Below are positions 26,507 through 35,006 of a stretch of DNA of 37,908 bases, piece after piece. Positions within the stretch are counted from its first letter, which is position 1. Each line of letters opens with the position of its first letter. The notes under the pieces were generated by a model. It was not told the DNA's origin, ran no database searches, and saw only the letters and a program-made list of their open reading frames with translations. The DNA comes from Thiomonas intermedia (GTDB lineage Bacteria; Pseudomonadota; Gammaproteobacteria; Burkholderiales; Burkholderiaceae_C). Location: positions 29,365 through 67,272 of the forward strand of contig DYKQ01000003.1 of NCBI GenBank assembly GCA_020722545.1, written 5' to 3'. The translations under genes and the position numbers were made by a program.

Positions 26507-28402
26507 TCAGGACGCCGTGCTGGACGACGTGTCGGTGAGCTGTGCGATCTGATCGACGGATTGACCCGCGAGCGCGCGTTGAATGCTGCGGTTCATGCGC
26601 CGCTCGGCAAACGCATCGGTCTGCCGCGTCAGCGCCTCGGTGGCGAGGCGGATCTGGTCGATGCCGCCGCCTTGTTCGGCCTGTGCCAGTGCGGCCATGT
26701 CCGCGTGAATCTTCGCAACTTCCTGCTCGCTCAGCAGATCGCGGTCGAACTGCATGGCCTTGCGTGTGGCGGCCAGCAGGGCCTGGGCGTCCACCCGCGC
26801 TTCCTGCAGCATGCGGGCGTCGCGGTCGTCCTGGGCGTGGGCCACGCCGTCATGCAGCATCTGCGCGATCTGCGCGTCGTCCAGACCGTAGGCCGGCTTG
26901 ACCTGCACCTGGGCCTGAACGCCGGTGGTCAGCTCTTGTGCGCTGACTTCGAGCAGACCGTCGGCATCGACGGCGAAGGTCACGCGGATACGCGCGGCGC
27001 CCGCCGCCATGGGCGGAATGCCGCGCAGCTCGAAGCGCGCCAGCGAACGGCAGTCGCTCACCAGCTCGCGCTCGCCCTGCACCACATGAATGGCCATGGC
27101 GGTCTGCCCGTCGCGGAAGGTGGTGAAGTCTTGCGCCCGCGCCTGAGGAATGGTGCTGTTGCGCGGCAGAATGTGCTCGACCAGCCCGCCCATGGTTTCG
27201 ACGCCGAGCGACAGGGGAATGACGTCGAGCAGCAGTACATCGTCGGCCCCGGCATTGCCCGCCAGCGCGTTGGCCTGGATGGCTGCGCCCAGCGCCACCA
27301 CTTCGTCAGGATTGAGATCGGTGAGAGGCGCCTTGCCCATGACGCGCGCAACCGCCTGGCGGATCATGGGCATGCGCGTGGCGCCGCCCACGAGCACCAC
27401 GCCCTGCACGTCTGCGGCGCTGACCTGCGCGTCGCTCAAGGCGCGGCGCAACAGCGCAAGGGTGCGTTGCACCAGATCGGCGCTGGCCTGCTCGAAATCG
27501 TCGCGCCGCAAGATGCCGGTGTGAGAGGAGCCATCGGCCAGTGCCACGGCGTATTCCACTGAGCTGGCCGCGCTCAGCGCTTCTTTGGCTTGGCGCGCGG
27601 CCATGCGCCACTGCCGTTGCAGGCTGGCCGACAGCTCGGGATTGCCGGCCTGCTGCCGCATCAGCGCCTCGATGCGCTGATCGAAATCGTCACCGCCCAG
27701 CGCTGTGTCGCCGCTGGTGGCGACCACTTCGAACACCCCTTTGGTCAGCCGCAGCACGGAAAGATCGAAGGTGCCTCCGCCCAGGTCATAAACGACATAT
27801 AAGCCTTCGACGCCATGATCGAGCCCGTAGGCCAGCGCCGCGGCCGTGGGTTCGTTGATGAGACGCAGCACATGCAAACCCGCGAGTTGCGCGGCGTCCT
27901 TGGTCGCCTGACGCTGGGCATCGTCGAAGTAGGCGGGCACGGTGATCACCGCACCGACCAGCTCGCCGCCCAGCGTGTCTTCGGCGCGCCAGCGCAGCAC
28001 GCGCAGGATGTCGGCCGAGACCTGAACCGGCGTCATCTCGCCAGCGGCGGTCTGGAATCGGACCATGCGCGCATCGTGATTGATGCGGTAATGCGCAAGC
28101 GCCGTCGGCGGCAGATCGCCCGGGCTGCGGCCCATATAACGTTTGACCGAAACGAGGGTATTGGCCGGATCGAGCGCCTGCTCTTCACGCGCGCGCAGGC
28201 CCACTTCGGCGCGGCCATCGGCGTGGTAGTGCACCACGGAGGGCAGCAGCACTTCTCCCTGCGCATCAGGCAGACATTGCGGTGAGCCGCTGAGCACGGC
28301 GGCGACGAGCGAATGGGTGGTGCCCAGATCAATGCCCACGGCACGTCGGTGCTGGTGCGGGTCGGGCGATTGTCCGGGTTCGGAGATTTGCAACAGGGCC
28401 AT
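26507..28402 (-). CDS. hscA: Fe-S protein chaperone HscA (Hsp70 family)
   Basis: A 631-residue Hsp70-type ATPase of the HscA branch. The N-terminal nucleotide-binding domain carries [26 protein letters not shown] and the [11 protein letters not shown] phosphate loop; a substrate domain and helical lid follow. With HscB it promotes release of clusters from IscU (recognised through LPPVK). The start is ATG at 28402. It is separated from hscB by 99 bases that contain an 11-bp tandem repeat. Confidence 0.96.
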   Translation of the reverse strand: MALLQISEPGQSPDPHQHRRAVGIDLGTTHSLVAAVLSGSPQCLPDAQGEVLLPSVVHYHADGRAEVGLRAREEQALDPANTLVSVKRYMGRSPGDLPPTALAHYRINHDARMVRFQTAAGEMTPVQVSADILRVLRWRAEDTLGGELVGAVITVPAYFDDAQRQATKDAAQLAGLHVLRLINEPTAAALAYGLDHGVEGLYVVYDLGGGTFDLSVLRLTKGVFEVVATSGDTALGGDDFDQRIEALMRQQAGNPELSASLQRQWRMAARQAKEALSAASSVEYAVALADGSSHTGILRRDDFEQASADLVQRTLALLRRALSDAQVSAADVQGVVLVGGATRMPMIRQAVARVMGKAPLTDLNPDEVVALGAAIQANALAGNAGADDVLLLDVIPLSLGVETMGGLVEHILPRNSTIPQARAQDFTTFRDGQTAMAIHVVQGERELVSDCRSLARFELRGIPPMAAGAARIRVTFAVDADGLLEVSAQELTTGVQAQVQVKPAYGLDDAQIAQMLHDGVAHAQDDRDARMLQEARVDAQALLAATRKAMQFDRDLLSEQEVAKIHADMAALAQAEQGGGIDQIRLATEALTRQTDAFAERRMNRSIQRALAGQSVDQIAQLTDTSSSTAS

Positions 28403-28478
28403 GGCAACAGGGAGGTAATCGCTCAGCTCGGCCGGGTTGACTTGAAGCGCCGGAGCGAGGAAATGAAATCAATCGGAT

Positions 28479-28509
28479 ATCAAGCGGGCATCAAACGGGC
28501 ATCAAACGG
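28479..28509. repeat. 11-bp tandem repeat at the 3' end of hscB
   Basis: ATCAAGCGGGC, ATCAAACGGGC and a partial ATCAAACGG follow each other without gaps. The last copy overlaps the hscB stop codon (28502-28504), so copy-number changes would mostly fall in the gap before hscA. Confidence 0.7.
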
Positions 28510-29038
28510 AAGGCTGCGGCAAAGAATCGGCTGTGCGCCGCAATTCTTCGACAAAACGGTCGAGAAACAACAGGGCGCGCACCTGCTCGGCGGCCGCTTG
28601 GGGGGCGTTCTGTTCATCGAGCGCCTGACGAATGGCTTCGATGCGCTGGGCGCGCTGCGCCTGCACCTCGGTTTGCAAGACCTGAAGCCCGCTTGCATCG
28701 GCCGCTTCCCGCAACTCGTCGAGCGCTTCACGCCATTGCATCTGCTGCATCAGAAATTCAGTCGGCATGGCGGTGTTGTTCTCTGCCTGCACCGCCACGC
28801 CGCGCCGCTCGCACAGGTAGGACGCGCGCTGAACCGGGTTCTTGAGGGTGAGGTAGGCCGCGTTGGCTTGCGCCGCCATTTGCATGGCCAGGCGCTTGTC
28901 GCGATCCGACCCGGAAGCGAAACGGTCGGGATGCACTTGCGACTGCACCGCCAGCCGCGCCCGTTCCAACTGCGCCGCGTCGAGGGAAAAGGTTTCGGGA
29001 AGGCCGAACAGGGCGAAATAAGACTGAGTGAAATCCAT
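28502..29038 (-). CDS. hscB: Fe-S cluster assembly co-chaperone HscB
   Basis: A 178-residue J-domain protein with HPD at residues 36-38 (VHPDRF). A three-helix C-terminal domain after about residue 85 binds IscU. It recruits IscU to HscA and stimulates its ATPase. The length is as usual (about 170). It lies 48 bases downstream of iscA. Confidence 0.95.
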   Translation of the reverse strand: MDFTQSYFALFGLPETFSLDAAQLERARLAVQSQVHPDRFASGSDRDKRLAMQMAAQANAAYLTLKNPVQRASYLCERRGVAVQAENNTAMPTEFLMQQMQWREALDELREAADASGLQVLQTEVQAQRAQRIEAIRQALDEQNAPQAAAEQVRALLFLDRFVEELRRTADSLPQPSV

Positions 29039-29086
29039 CAGATCAAAGGCGCCGAGCGACGTCCATGAGCAAGGCGCCGAAGCCGC

Positions 29087-29410
29087 TCAAACCCGGAACG
29101 ACTCGCCGCAGCCGCAGCGATCTTTTTCGTTGGGGTTGTTGAACTGGAAGCCTTCGTTCAGTCCCTGGCGCACGAAATCAAGCTCGGTGCCGTCCACGTA
29201 AGCCAGGCTCTTTGGATCGACCAGAATCTTGACGCCGTGGCTCTCGAACACCTGATCTTCCTCAGATGCCTGATCGACGAATTCGAGCTTGTAGGCCATG
29301 CCGGAGCAGCCGGTGGTCTTGATACCCAGGCGCACCCCCAACCCCGCACCCCGCTTGGCGAGATGCCGCTGCACCTGCTCGGCCGCGCGCTCGGTCAATG
29401 TGACTGACAT
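29087..29410 (-). CDS. iscA: Iron-sulfur cluster assembly protein IscA
   Basis: A 107-residue A-type carrier with the three conserved cysteines C35, C99 and C101 (CSG...CGCG). It carries or inserts Fe-S clusters. ATG at 29410 is chosen because GGGAG sits six bases upstream and the family starts here ([13 protein letters not shown]); a longer in-frame reading would overlap iscU. Confidence 0.96.
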   Translation of the reverse strand: MSVTLTERAAEQVQRHLAKRGAGLGVRLGIKTTGCSGMAYKLEFVDQASEEDQVFESHGVKILVDPKSLAYVDGTELDFVRQGLNEGFQFNNPNEKDRCGCGESFRV

Positions 29411-29453
29411 CTTCAGCTCCCTCGATTCCCTTGGTCTACGTCTAATTGAGCGT

Positions 29454-29879
29454 TCAGGCTGCCTGGGCCTGCTCAGCGGCTTGCGCCTGCCCGGCAATAC
29501 GACCATGACGCTGCTGATAATCACTCACCGCGGCCTTGATGGCGTCTTCGGCCAGGATGGAGCAATGAATCTTGACCGGCGGCAGCGCCAGTTCTTCGGC
29601 GATCTGGCTGTTACGGATTTCGAGCGCCTGATCGAGCGTCTTGCCCTTGACCCACTCGGTCACCAGCGAAGACGAGGCAATGGCCGAGCCGCAACCGTAG
29701 GTCTTGAAGCGGGCATCTTCGATCACGCCTTGATCGTTGACGCGAATCTGCAGCTTCATCACATCGCCACACGCCGGAGCGCCCACCATGCCGGTGCCGA
29801 CCTGCGGGTCGTCCTTGGCAAAAGAGCCCACGTTACGCGGGTTTTCATAGTGGTCCACCACTTTGTCGCTGTAAGCCAT
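29454..29879 (-). CDS. iscU: Fe-S cluster scaffold protein IscU
   Basis: A 141-residue scaffold with ligands C37, D39, C63 and C106 and the HscA-recognition motif LPPVK at 99-103. ATG at 29879 is chosen for the strong GAGGAGG eight bases upstream. The C-terminus carries an extra Gln/Ala-rich tail (residues 126-141) not present in the 128-residue E. coli protein; it is probably unstructured. The gap to iscS is 120 bases. Confidence 0.97.
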   Translation of the reverse strand: MAYSDKVVDHYENPRNVGSFAKDDPQVGTGMVGAPACGDVMKLQIRVNDQGVIEDARFKTYGCGSAIASSSLVTEWVKGKTLDQALEIRNSQIAEELALPPVKIHCSILAEDAIKAAVSDYQQRHGRIAGQAQAAEQAQAA

Positions 29880-29999
29880 GATCTTGTCCTCCTCGAAGCG
29901 CTCGCCGAAAGCGGCGAACGACACATCCAATAATTCCGATCTCTATTGTCGGCTATTTGCACAACCCTGATGCAGATAGGCGCTTAGCCACAAAGCCGC

Positions 30000-31220
30000 T
30001 CAGTGCGCCGCCCACTGGATGGTGCTGATGTCGATGCCTTCCTTGTACATGTCCCAGAGGGGCGAGAGATCGCGCAGCTTGGCCACGCTCTCGCGCAGCT
30101 GACGCACGGCGGAGTCGATTTCCTCTTCGGTGGTGTAGCGACCGATGGTCATGCGCAGCGAGGAATGCGCCAGCTCATCGCTGCGGCCCAGGGCGCGCAA
30201 CACATACGAGGGCTCCAGGCTGGCGGAAGTGCAGGCCGAGCCGCTGGATACCGCAATGCCCTTGATCGCCATGATCAGCGACTCGCCCTCGACATAGTTG
30301 AAGCTGATGTTGAGGTTGTGCGGAACGCGGCGCTCGAGGTCGCCGTTCACATAAACCTCTTCGATGTCCTTGAGGCCGTCGAGCAGGCGCTGCTGCAGCA
30401 TGCGGGCGCGCTCGATGCTGGCCCCGAGTTCGGCCTTGGCGATACGGAAAGCCTCGCCCATGCCCACGATCTGATGCGTGGGCAGCGTGCCCGAGCGCAG
30501 GCCGCGCTCGTGTCCGCCGCCGTGCATTTGCGGAATCAGCCGCACCCGCGGCTTGCGCCGCACATACAGCGCACCGATGCCCTTGGGGCCATAAGTCTTG
30601 TGCGAAGCCAGGCTCATCAGATCGACCGGCCAGGCCTGCAGATCGATCACCATCTTGCCGGTGGCCTGCGCCGCGTCGACATGAAAAATGATGCCGCGCT
30701 CGCGGCAGATGCGACCGATTTCCGCAATATCCTGAATCACGCCGATCTCGTTGTTGACCAGCATGACCGAAACCAGAATGGTGTCGGGCCGCAGCGCCGC
30801 CTTGAACAGGTCGAGGTCGAGCAGACCGTTGGGCTGCACGTCGAGATAGGTGGCCTCAAAACCCCGGCGCTCCATTTCGCGCACGGTATCGAGCACCGCC
30901 TTGTGCTCGGTCTTGACGGTGACGATGTGCTTGCCCTTGCCTTGGTAGAACTCCGCCGCCCCCTTGATGGCGAGATTGTTCGACTCAGTGGCGCCGGAGG
31001 TCCAGATGATTTCCTTGGCGTCGGCGTTGATCAGCGCGGCCACCTGCTCGCGAGCCTTCTCCACCGCAGCCTCCGCCTCCCAGCCCCAGGCATGACTGCG
31101 CGATGCCGGGTTGCCGAAATGTTCGTGCAGCCAGGGAATCATGGCGTCGACCACCCGCGGGTCCACGGGCGTGGTCGCGGCGTAGTCCATGTAAATCGGG
31201 AGGTGGGGCGTGGCGGACAT
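30000..31220 (-). CDS. iscS: Cysteine desulfurase IscS
   Basis: A 406-residue PLP enzyme of class V. It removes sulfur from cysteine as a persulfide and passes it to IscU and to tRNA-modifying enzymes. H106 and the PLP lysine K208 (SHKTYGPKG) are present, as is the mobile-loop catalytic cysteine C330 in [17 protein letters not shown], the IscS-specific loop. The start is ATG at 31220, 121 bases after iscR. Confidence 0.97.
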   Translation of the reverse strand: MSATPHLPIYMDYAATTPVDPRVVDAMIPWLHEHFGNPASRSHAWGWEAEAAVEKAREQVAALINADAKEIIWTSGATESNNLAIKGAAEFYQGKGKHIVTVKTEHKAVLDTVREMERRGFEATYLDVQPNGLLDLDLFKAALRPDTILVSVMLVNNEIGVIQDIAEIGRICRERGIIFHVDAAQATGKMVIDLQAWPVDLMSLASHKTYGPKGIGALYVRRKPRVRLIPQMHGGGHERGLRSGTLPTHQIVGMGEAFRIAKAELGASIERARMLQQRLLDGLKDIEEVYVNGDLERRVPHNLNISFNYVEGESLIMAIKGIAVSSGSACTSASLEPSYVLRALGRSDELAHSSLRMTIGRYTTEEEIDSAVRQLRESVAKLRDLSPLWDMYKEGIDISTIQWAAH

Positions 31221-31341
31221 GGTGGGAATGCTCAGTGGAAATGCTCAGGATGGATGCTTTTTATCGGCGAAAACTCATCGCGAAATGCACCCGACACGCA
31301 CCTGACGCGCAGCGCCGGGCTCAAAACTCTTGCAACCCAGC

Positions 31342-31878
31342 TCAACTCAAAGTCTGCGCGAGGTTGAACACCGAGTTCGGCGCCTTGACCTTGATCGGCT
31401 TGGCCGTCACCGGCAGCGGAGACACGGGTTTACGGGTGATGGCCACCTCTTCCACCGTGACCCCCTTGGCGAGGTTCTGTTCAACCAACCCTTTGAGGTT
31501 GACCGAATCGAGAAACTCCACCATCTTGGCGTTGAGTTGCGCCCAGAGGTCGTGCGTCATGCAGGGGCCGCTGTCTTCGCCGTTGCAATTTTCCTTGCCG
31601 CCGCACTGAGTGGCGTCAAGCGGCTCGTCCACGGCGATGATGATGTCGGCAATGCTGATTTCTTCCGGTTTGCGCGAGAGCGTGTAGCCGCCGCCGGGGC
31701 CGCGCACGGAGTCCACCAGCTCATGACGACGCAGTTTGCCGAACAGCTGCTCCAGATAAGAAAGGGAAATATGCTGACGCTGGCTGATGCCGGCCAGAGT
31801 CACGGGGCCCAGATGTTGACGCATGGCCACGTCGATCATCGCGGTTACGGCAAAACGTCCTTTAGTGGTCAGTCGCAT
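31342..31878 (-). CDS. iscR: Fe-S cluster-sensing regulator IscR (Rrf2 family)
   Basis: A 178-residue Rrf2-type winged-helix repressor/activator of the isc operon. The DNA-binding N-terminus MRLTTKGRFAVTAMIDVA is typical. Cluster cysteines are C92, C98 and C106; the second spacing is seven residues, two more than in the E. coli protein, with H109 following. ATG at 31878 has AGGAGA six bases upstream. It is the first gene of the operon, about 115 bases downstream of the predicted transcript start. Confidence 0.95.
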   Translation of the reverse strand: MRLTTKGRFAVTAMIDVAMRQHLGPVTLAGISQRQHISLSYLEQLFGKLRRHELVDSVRGPGGGYTLSRKPEEISIADIIIAVDEPLDATQCGGKENCNGEDSGPCMTHDLWAQLNAKMVEFLDSVNLKGLVEQNLAKGVTVEEVAITRKPVSPLPVTAKPIKVKAPNSVFNLAQTLS

Positions 31879-31975
31879 GGCGGCTCTCCTCAACATGAAT
31901 GATGGCCAGTTGCAACGTCAGGGCGACCGCCTCGGGCAGGCTTGCAGCAGACATTACACAGTGCCGGAATGGAAA

Positions 31976-31984
31976 ATACCCGAC
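31976..31984 (-). promoter_or_regulatory. Possible IscR half-site
   Basis: Minus strand GTCGGGTAT equals the conserved right half of type 1 IscR boxes (AGTCGGSTAT). The left half is poorly conserved. It lies just downstream of the predicted isc transcript start, a good position for autorepression. Confidence 0.4.
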
Positions 31985-31999
31985 GAAACCTTAGGGTGA

Positions 32000-32028
32000 A
32001 TTCTACAAATCCCGATCTTTTTCGTCAA
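32000..32028 (-). promoter_or_regulatory. Sigma70 promoter of the isc operon
   Basis: TTGACG (RC of 32023-32028), 17-base spacer, TAGAAT (RC of 32000-32005). The predicted start is near 31993, about 115 bases before the iscR ATG. Confidence 0.75.
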
Positions 32029-32157
32029 CAACTCAGACTTTTCCCCAGCCCCAAAGTTCCAAGGCGGAAGGCAATTTTTTCTGTGATGGCCGCGTGGGCA
32101 TTCCAGCCGTCTGGTTTATGCTCGGTTTGAAATCAATCCAACGAATAGATCAAACTC

Positions 32158-33057
32158 ATGCGACTGACCCTGCGGCAAATGGAAGTGCTGGTGGAGATTG
32201 CACGCAGCCGCAGCGCCACCGCCGCAGGCGACACCCTGTCCATGTCGCAGTCCGCCGTCAGTGCGGCGCTGGCGGAACTGGAAGCGCAACTCGGCGAGCG
32301 CGTCTTCGACCGGGTCGGCAAACGGCTGGTGCTCAATGATTCCGGCCGCCTGCTGTTGCCCCGCGCCATGGCCATCCTCGACCAGACCCGCGGCATCGAG
32401 GCGCTGTTCAGCGCGGGCGCAGCGGCGCTGCGCATCGGCGCGAGCAGCACCGTGGGCAACGCCATTCTGCCGGGCATCATGGCGGAATTCTGCCGCGAGT
32501 TTCCCGCTGCGCAGTTCTGTCTGCGTGTGGGCAACACCCAGGCCATCGCCGAGGCCGTGGCGCAGTTCGAGGTCGATCTCGGGCTGGTCGAAGGCGCCTG
32601 TCTCCGCGACGACCTGGCCATTGCCCCATGGCTGCGCGATGCGCTGGTCGTGGTTTGCGCCCCTGACAGTCCACTGGCGGGCCGCGAGGTCAGTCTGGAC
32701 GAGTTGCGCGCAGCCCGCTGGCTGCTGCGCGAGGCGGGTTCGGGCACGCGCGAAACCGTCGAAACCCTGCTGCTCGAACATTTGCACGGCTTCGAGCGGG
32801 CCATGGTGCTGGGCAGTTCGGAGGCCATACGCGGCGCGGCCATCGCCGGACTGGGGCTGACCTGCATTCCTCGCCGATTGGTGCGCGATGCGCTGGATCA
32901 CGGCCACCTCGTCACCGTGCGCAGCCCGCTGCCGCCCATGCACCGCACGCTCTACATCGTGCATCACCAGAAAAAGACCTTCTCCCAGCCGCTGCAACGC
33001 TTTTTGCAGTTCTGCCAGAACTGGCAGGACGATTCTTCTGTTTCCACTCCCGGCTGA
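32158..33057 (+). CDS. LysR family transcriptional regulator
   Basis: A 299-residue LysR-type regulator. The N-terminal HTH spans residues 1-60 (LRQMEVLVEIARSRSATAAG, then SMSQSAVSAALAELE), and an effector-binding domain runs from about residue 88. The effector is not recognisable. The start is ATG at 32158. It lies 18 bases before selD on the same strand, so the two are probably co-transcribed. It is divergent from iscR across a 279-base gap. Confidence 0.88.
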   Translation: MRLTLRQMEVLVEIARSRSATAAGDTLSMSQSAVSAALAELEAQLGERVFDRVGKRLVLNDSGRLLLPRAMAILDQTRGIEALFSAGAAALRIGASSTVGNAILPGIMAEFCREFPAAQFCLRVGNTQAIAEAVAQFEVDLGLVEGACLRDDLAIAPWLRDALVVVCAPDSPLAGREVSLDELRAARWLLREAGSGTRETVETLLLEHLHGFERAMVLGSSEAIRGAAIAGLGLTCIPRRLVRDALDHGHLVTVRSPLPPMHRTLYIVHHQKKTFSQPLQRFLQFCQNWQDDSSVSTPG

Positions 33058-33075
33058 TCCACAGAGCCTTGTCCC

Positions 33076-34152
33076 ATGAACTCAGCTCCCAGCACCCCTG
33101 CCACAACCGCCGCCCCTCGCCTCACCTCGCTGTCGCATGGCGGCGGTTGTGGCTGCAAGATTGCGCCGGGCGTCCTGTCCGAAATCCTGAAAAAACACGC
33201 GCCGCTGCTGCCCAAGCCTGAGGCCCTGCTGGTCGGCAACGAGTCTGCGGATGATGCGGCCGTGTATCTGCTCAACCCCGAACAGGCGCTGATTGCCACG
33301 ACCGATTTCTTCATGCCCATCGTGGACGATCCCTTCGACTTCGGGCGGATTGCCGCGACCAACGCCATTTCCGACATCTACGCCATGGGCGGCACGCCCA
33401 TCATGGCGCTGGCGCTCGTGGGCATGCCCATCGGCTTGGTGCCGCTGGATATCGTGGGGGACATTTTGCGCGGCGGCGAGACCGTTTGCGCGCAGGCCGG
33501 CATTCCCATTGCTGGCGGGCACAGCATCGATTCGGTCGAGGCCATTTACGGACTGGTGGTCATGGGTCTGGCGCACCCCAGCCACATCCGCCGCAACGAC
33601 AGCGCCCGACCCGGCGACGTGATCGTGCTGGGCAAGCCGCTGGGCGTGGGCATTCAGTCGGCAGCGCTCAAGAGCGAGGCGCTCGATGCCGCGGGCTACG
33701 CGCGCATGATTGCCAACACCACGCAGCTCAACACCCCTGGCAAGCAACTGGCCCAACTGCCCGGCGTGCACGCCCTGACCGACGTCACCGGTTTCGGCCT
33801 GCTCGGCCATCTGCTGGAAGTCTGCCGCGGCTCGGGCCTGCGGGCGGAAGTGCGCTTCACTGATGCGCCCTTCATCGAAGGCGTGGTGGAACTGGCAAGC
33901 GCCGGCCACATTACAGGCGCATCGCGCCGCAACTGGGCCAGCTATGGCGGCGAAGTCACGCTTGCCGCCGATCTGCCGCCGCTGGCTCAAACGCTGCTCA
34001 CCGATCCGCAGACCTCCGGCGGCCTGCTCGTGAGCTGCGCGCCGGAGCAGGTTGACGAGGTGCTGCGCGTCTTCCGCGACGAAGGCTTTGCCCAAGCCGC
34101 CGTCATCGGCCTGTTGAAAGCGGGCGCTCCGGGCATTGACGTGCGCGCCTGA
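33076..34152 (+). CDS. selD: Selenide, water dikinase (selenophosphate synthetase)
   Basis: A 358-residue SelD. It makes selenophosphate from selenide and ATP. The glycine-rich active-site loop has GGGCGCK with catalytic cysteine C25 (cysteine, not selenocysteine) and lysine K28. The rest follows the AIRS/PurM fold, with TTDFFMPIVDDPFDFGRIAA split across residues 74-93 and the DPQTSGGLL motif near the C-terminus. No selA, selB, selC or selU lies in the window, so whether it serves selenocysteine or selenouridine is open. Confidence 0.95.
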   Translation: MNSAPSTPATTAAPRLTSLSHGGGCGCKIAPGVLSEILKKHAPLLPKPEALLVGNESADDAAVYLLNPEQALIATTDFFMPIVDDPFDFGRIAATNAISDIYAMGGTPIMALALVGMPIGLVPLDIVGDILRGGETVCAQAGIPIAGGHSIDSVEAIYGLVVMGLAHPSHIRRNDSARPGDVIVLGKPLGVGIQSAALKSEALDAAGYARMIANTTQLNTPGKQLAQLPGVHALTDVTGFGLLGHLLEVCRGSGLRAEVRFTDAPFIEGVVELASAGHITGASRRNWASYGGEVTLAADLPPLAQTLLTDPQTSGGLLVSCAPEQVDEVLRVFRDEGFAQAAVIGLLKAGAPGIDVRA

Positions 34153-34326
34153 ACGCCGCTGCCTCTTATCCCATCCCTCTTCTTGCCCCCTTCTTGCACG
34201 CCGAGGCGATTACCGCCGCCGCGCGCAAGACTGCTTCACCCCCTGCCGTGCGGGCAAACCCGAGCCCGGCAATTTCAGTTCGCGTCCGTTACATCTTTAT
34301 ACTCCGGCCGCGGACTGTTTCAGCGC

Positions 34327-34354
34327 TGTCATGCGATAACGCCTTGCCATGACA
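34327..34354. promoter_or_regulatory. Inverted repeat upstream of the TRAP permease genes
   Basis: TGTCATG (34327-34333) and CATGACA (34348-34354) are perfect inverted 7-mers whose centres are 21 bases apart, two helical turns. The site sits about 56 bases before the TTG start of the small permease. It is consistent with a dimer-binding operator; the regulator is unknown. Confidence 0.45.
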
Positions 34355-34409
34355 CTTCTCTGAACAAACAGCCGTCAACGACTCGTTCACAAAACAATCG
34401 GGAGATGTC

Positions 34410-35006
34410 TTGAACGCCTTACTTGCCCTATCCCGCGGGATTGACTGGCTCAACGAGCGCGTGGGCCGCTTTGCCCTCTGGCTCATTCTTGCTTCGGCCA
34501 TCATCAGCGCACTCAATGCGGCCGTACGCAAAGCCTTCGACTACAGCTCGAACGCCTTTCTGGAAATTCAGTGGTATCTGTTCGCCGCAGTGTTTCTCCT
34601 GGCGTCCGGCTACACGTTTTTGCACAACGAGCATGTACGCATCGACGTGCTCTCCAGCAAGCTCTCGCCGCGCGGGCGCAACTGGATCGACATCATCGGC
34701 ATCGTGTTCTTTCTGTTTCCCTTCGTTTATGAAACCGTGCGGCTGTCGCTGCCCACGGTGATCAACGCCATCGCCTCGGGCGAAATGTCGAGCAATGCCG
34801 GCGGGCTGATCCGCTGGCCGGTCTACATCCTCGTCCCCATCGGCTTCTCGCTGCTCGGCCTGCAGGGCGTGTCCGAGCTGATCAAGCGCGTGGCTTTTTT
34901 GCGCGGGCTGATCGACGACCCGCTGGTGAAGAAAAACGAAAAAACGGCAGAAGAAGAACTGGCTGAATTTGTTCTGGCGCAAAAGGCGAAGAGGCCCAAT
35001 AAATGA
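34410..35006 (+). CDS. TRAP transporter small permease (DctQ/FcbT2-like)
   Basis: A 198-residue membrane protein with four hydrophobic segments, the DctQ layout. The stretch SNAFLEIQWYLFAAVFLLAS resembles the mannitol/chloroaromatic (FcbT2, COG4665) type. It pairs with the large permease in a sodium-driven TRAP importer. The start is TTG at 34410: GGGAGA sits four bases before it, and the nearby ATG at 34405 is out of frame and stops at once. Its end overlaps the next start (ATGA). The C-terminal 35 residues are charged. Confidence 0.9.
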   Translation: MNALLALSRGIDWLNERVGRFALWLILASAIISALNAAVRKAFDYSSNAFLEIQWYLFAAVFLLASGYTFLHNEHVRIDVLSSKLSPRGRNWIDIIGIVFFLFPFVYETVRLSLPTVINAIASGEMSSNAGGLIRWPVYILVPIGFSLLGLQGVSELIKRVAFLRGLIDDPLVKKNEKTAEEELAEFVLAQKAKRPNK

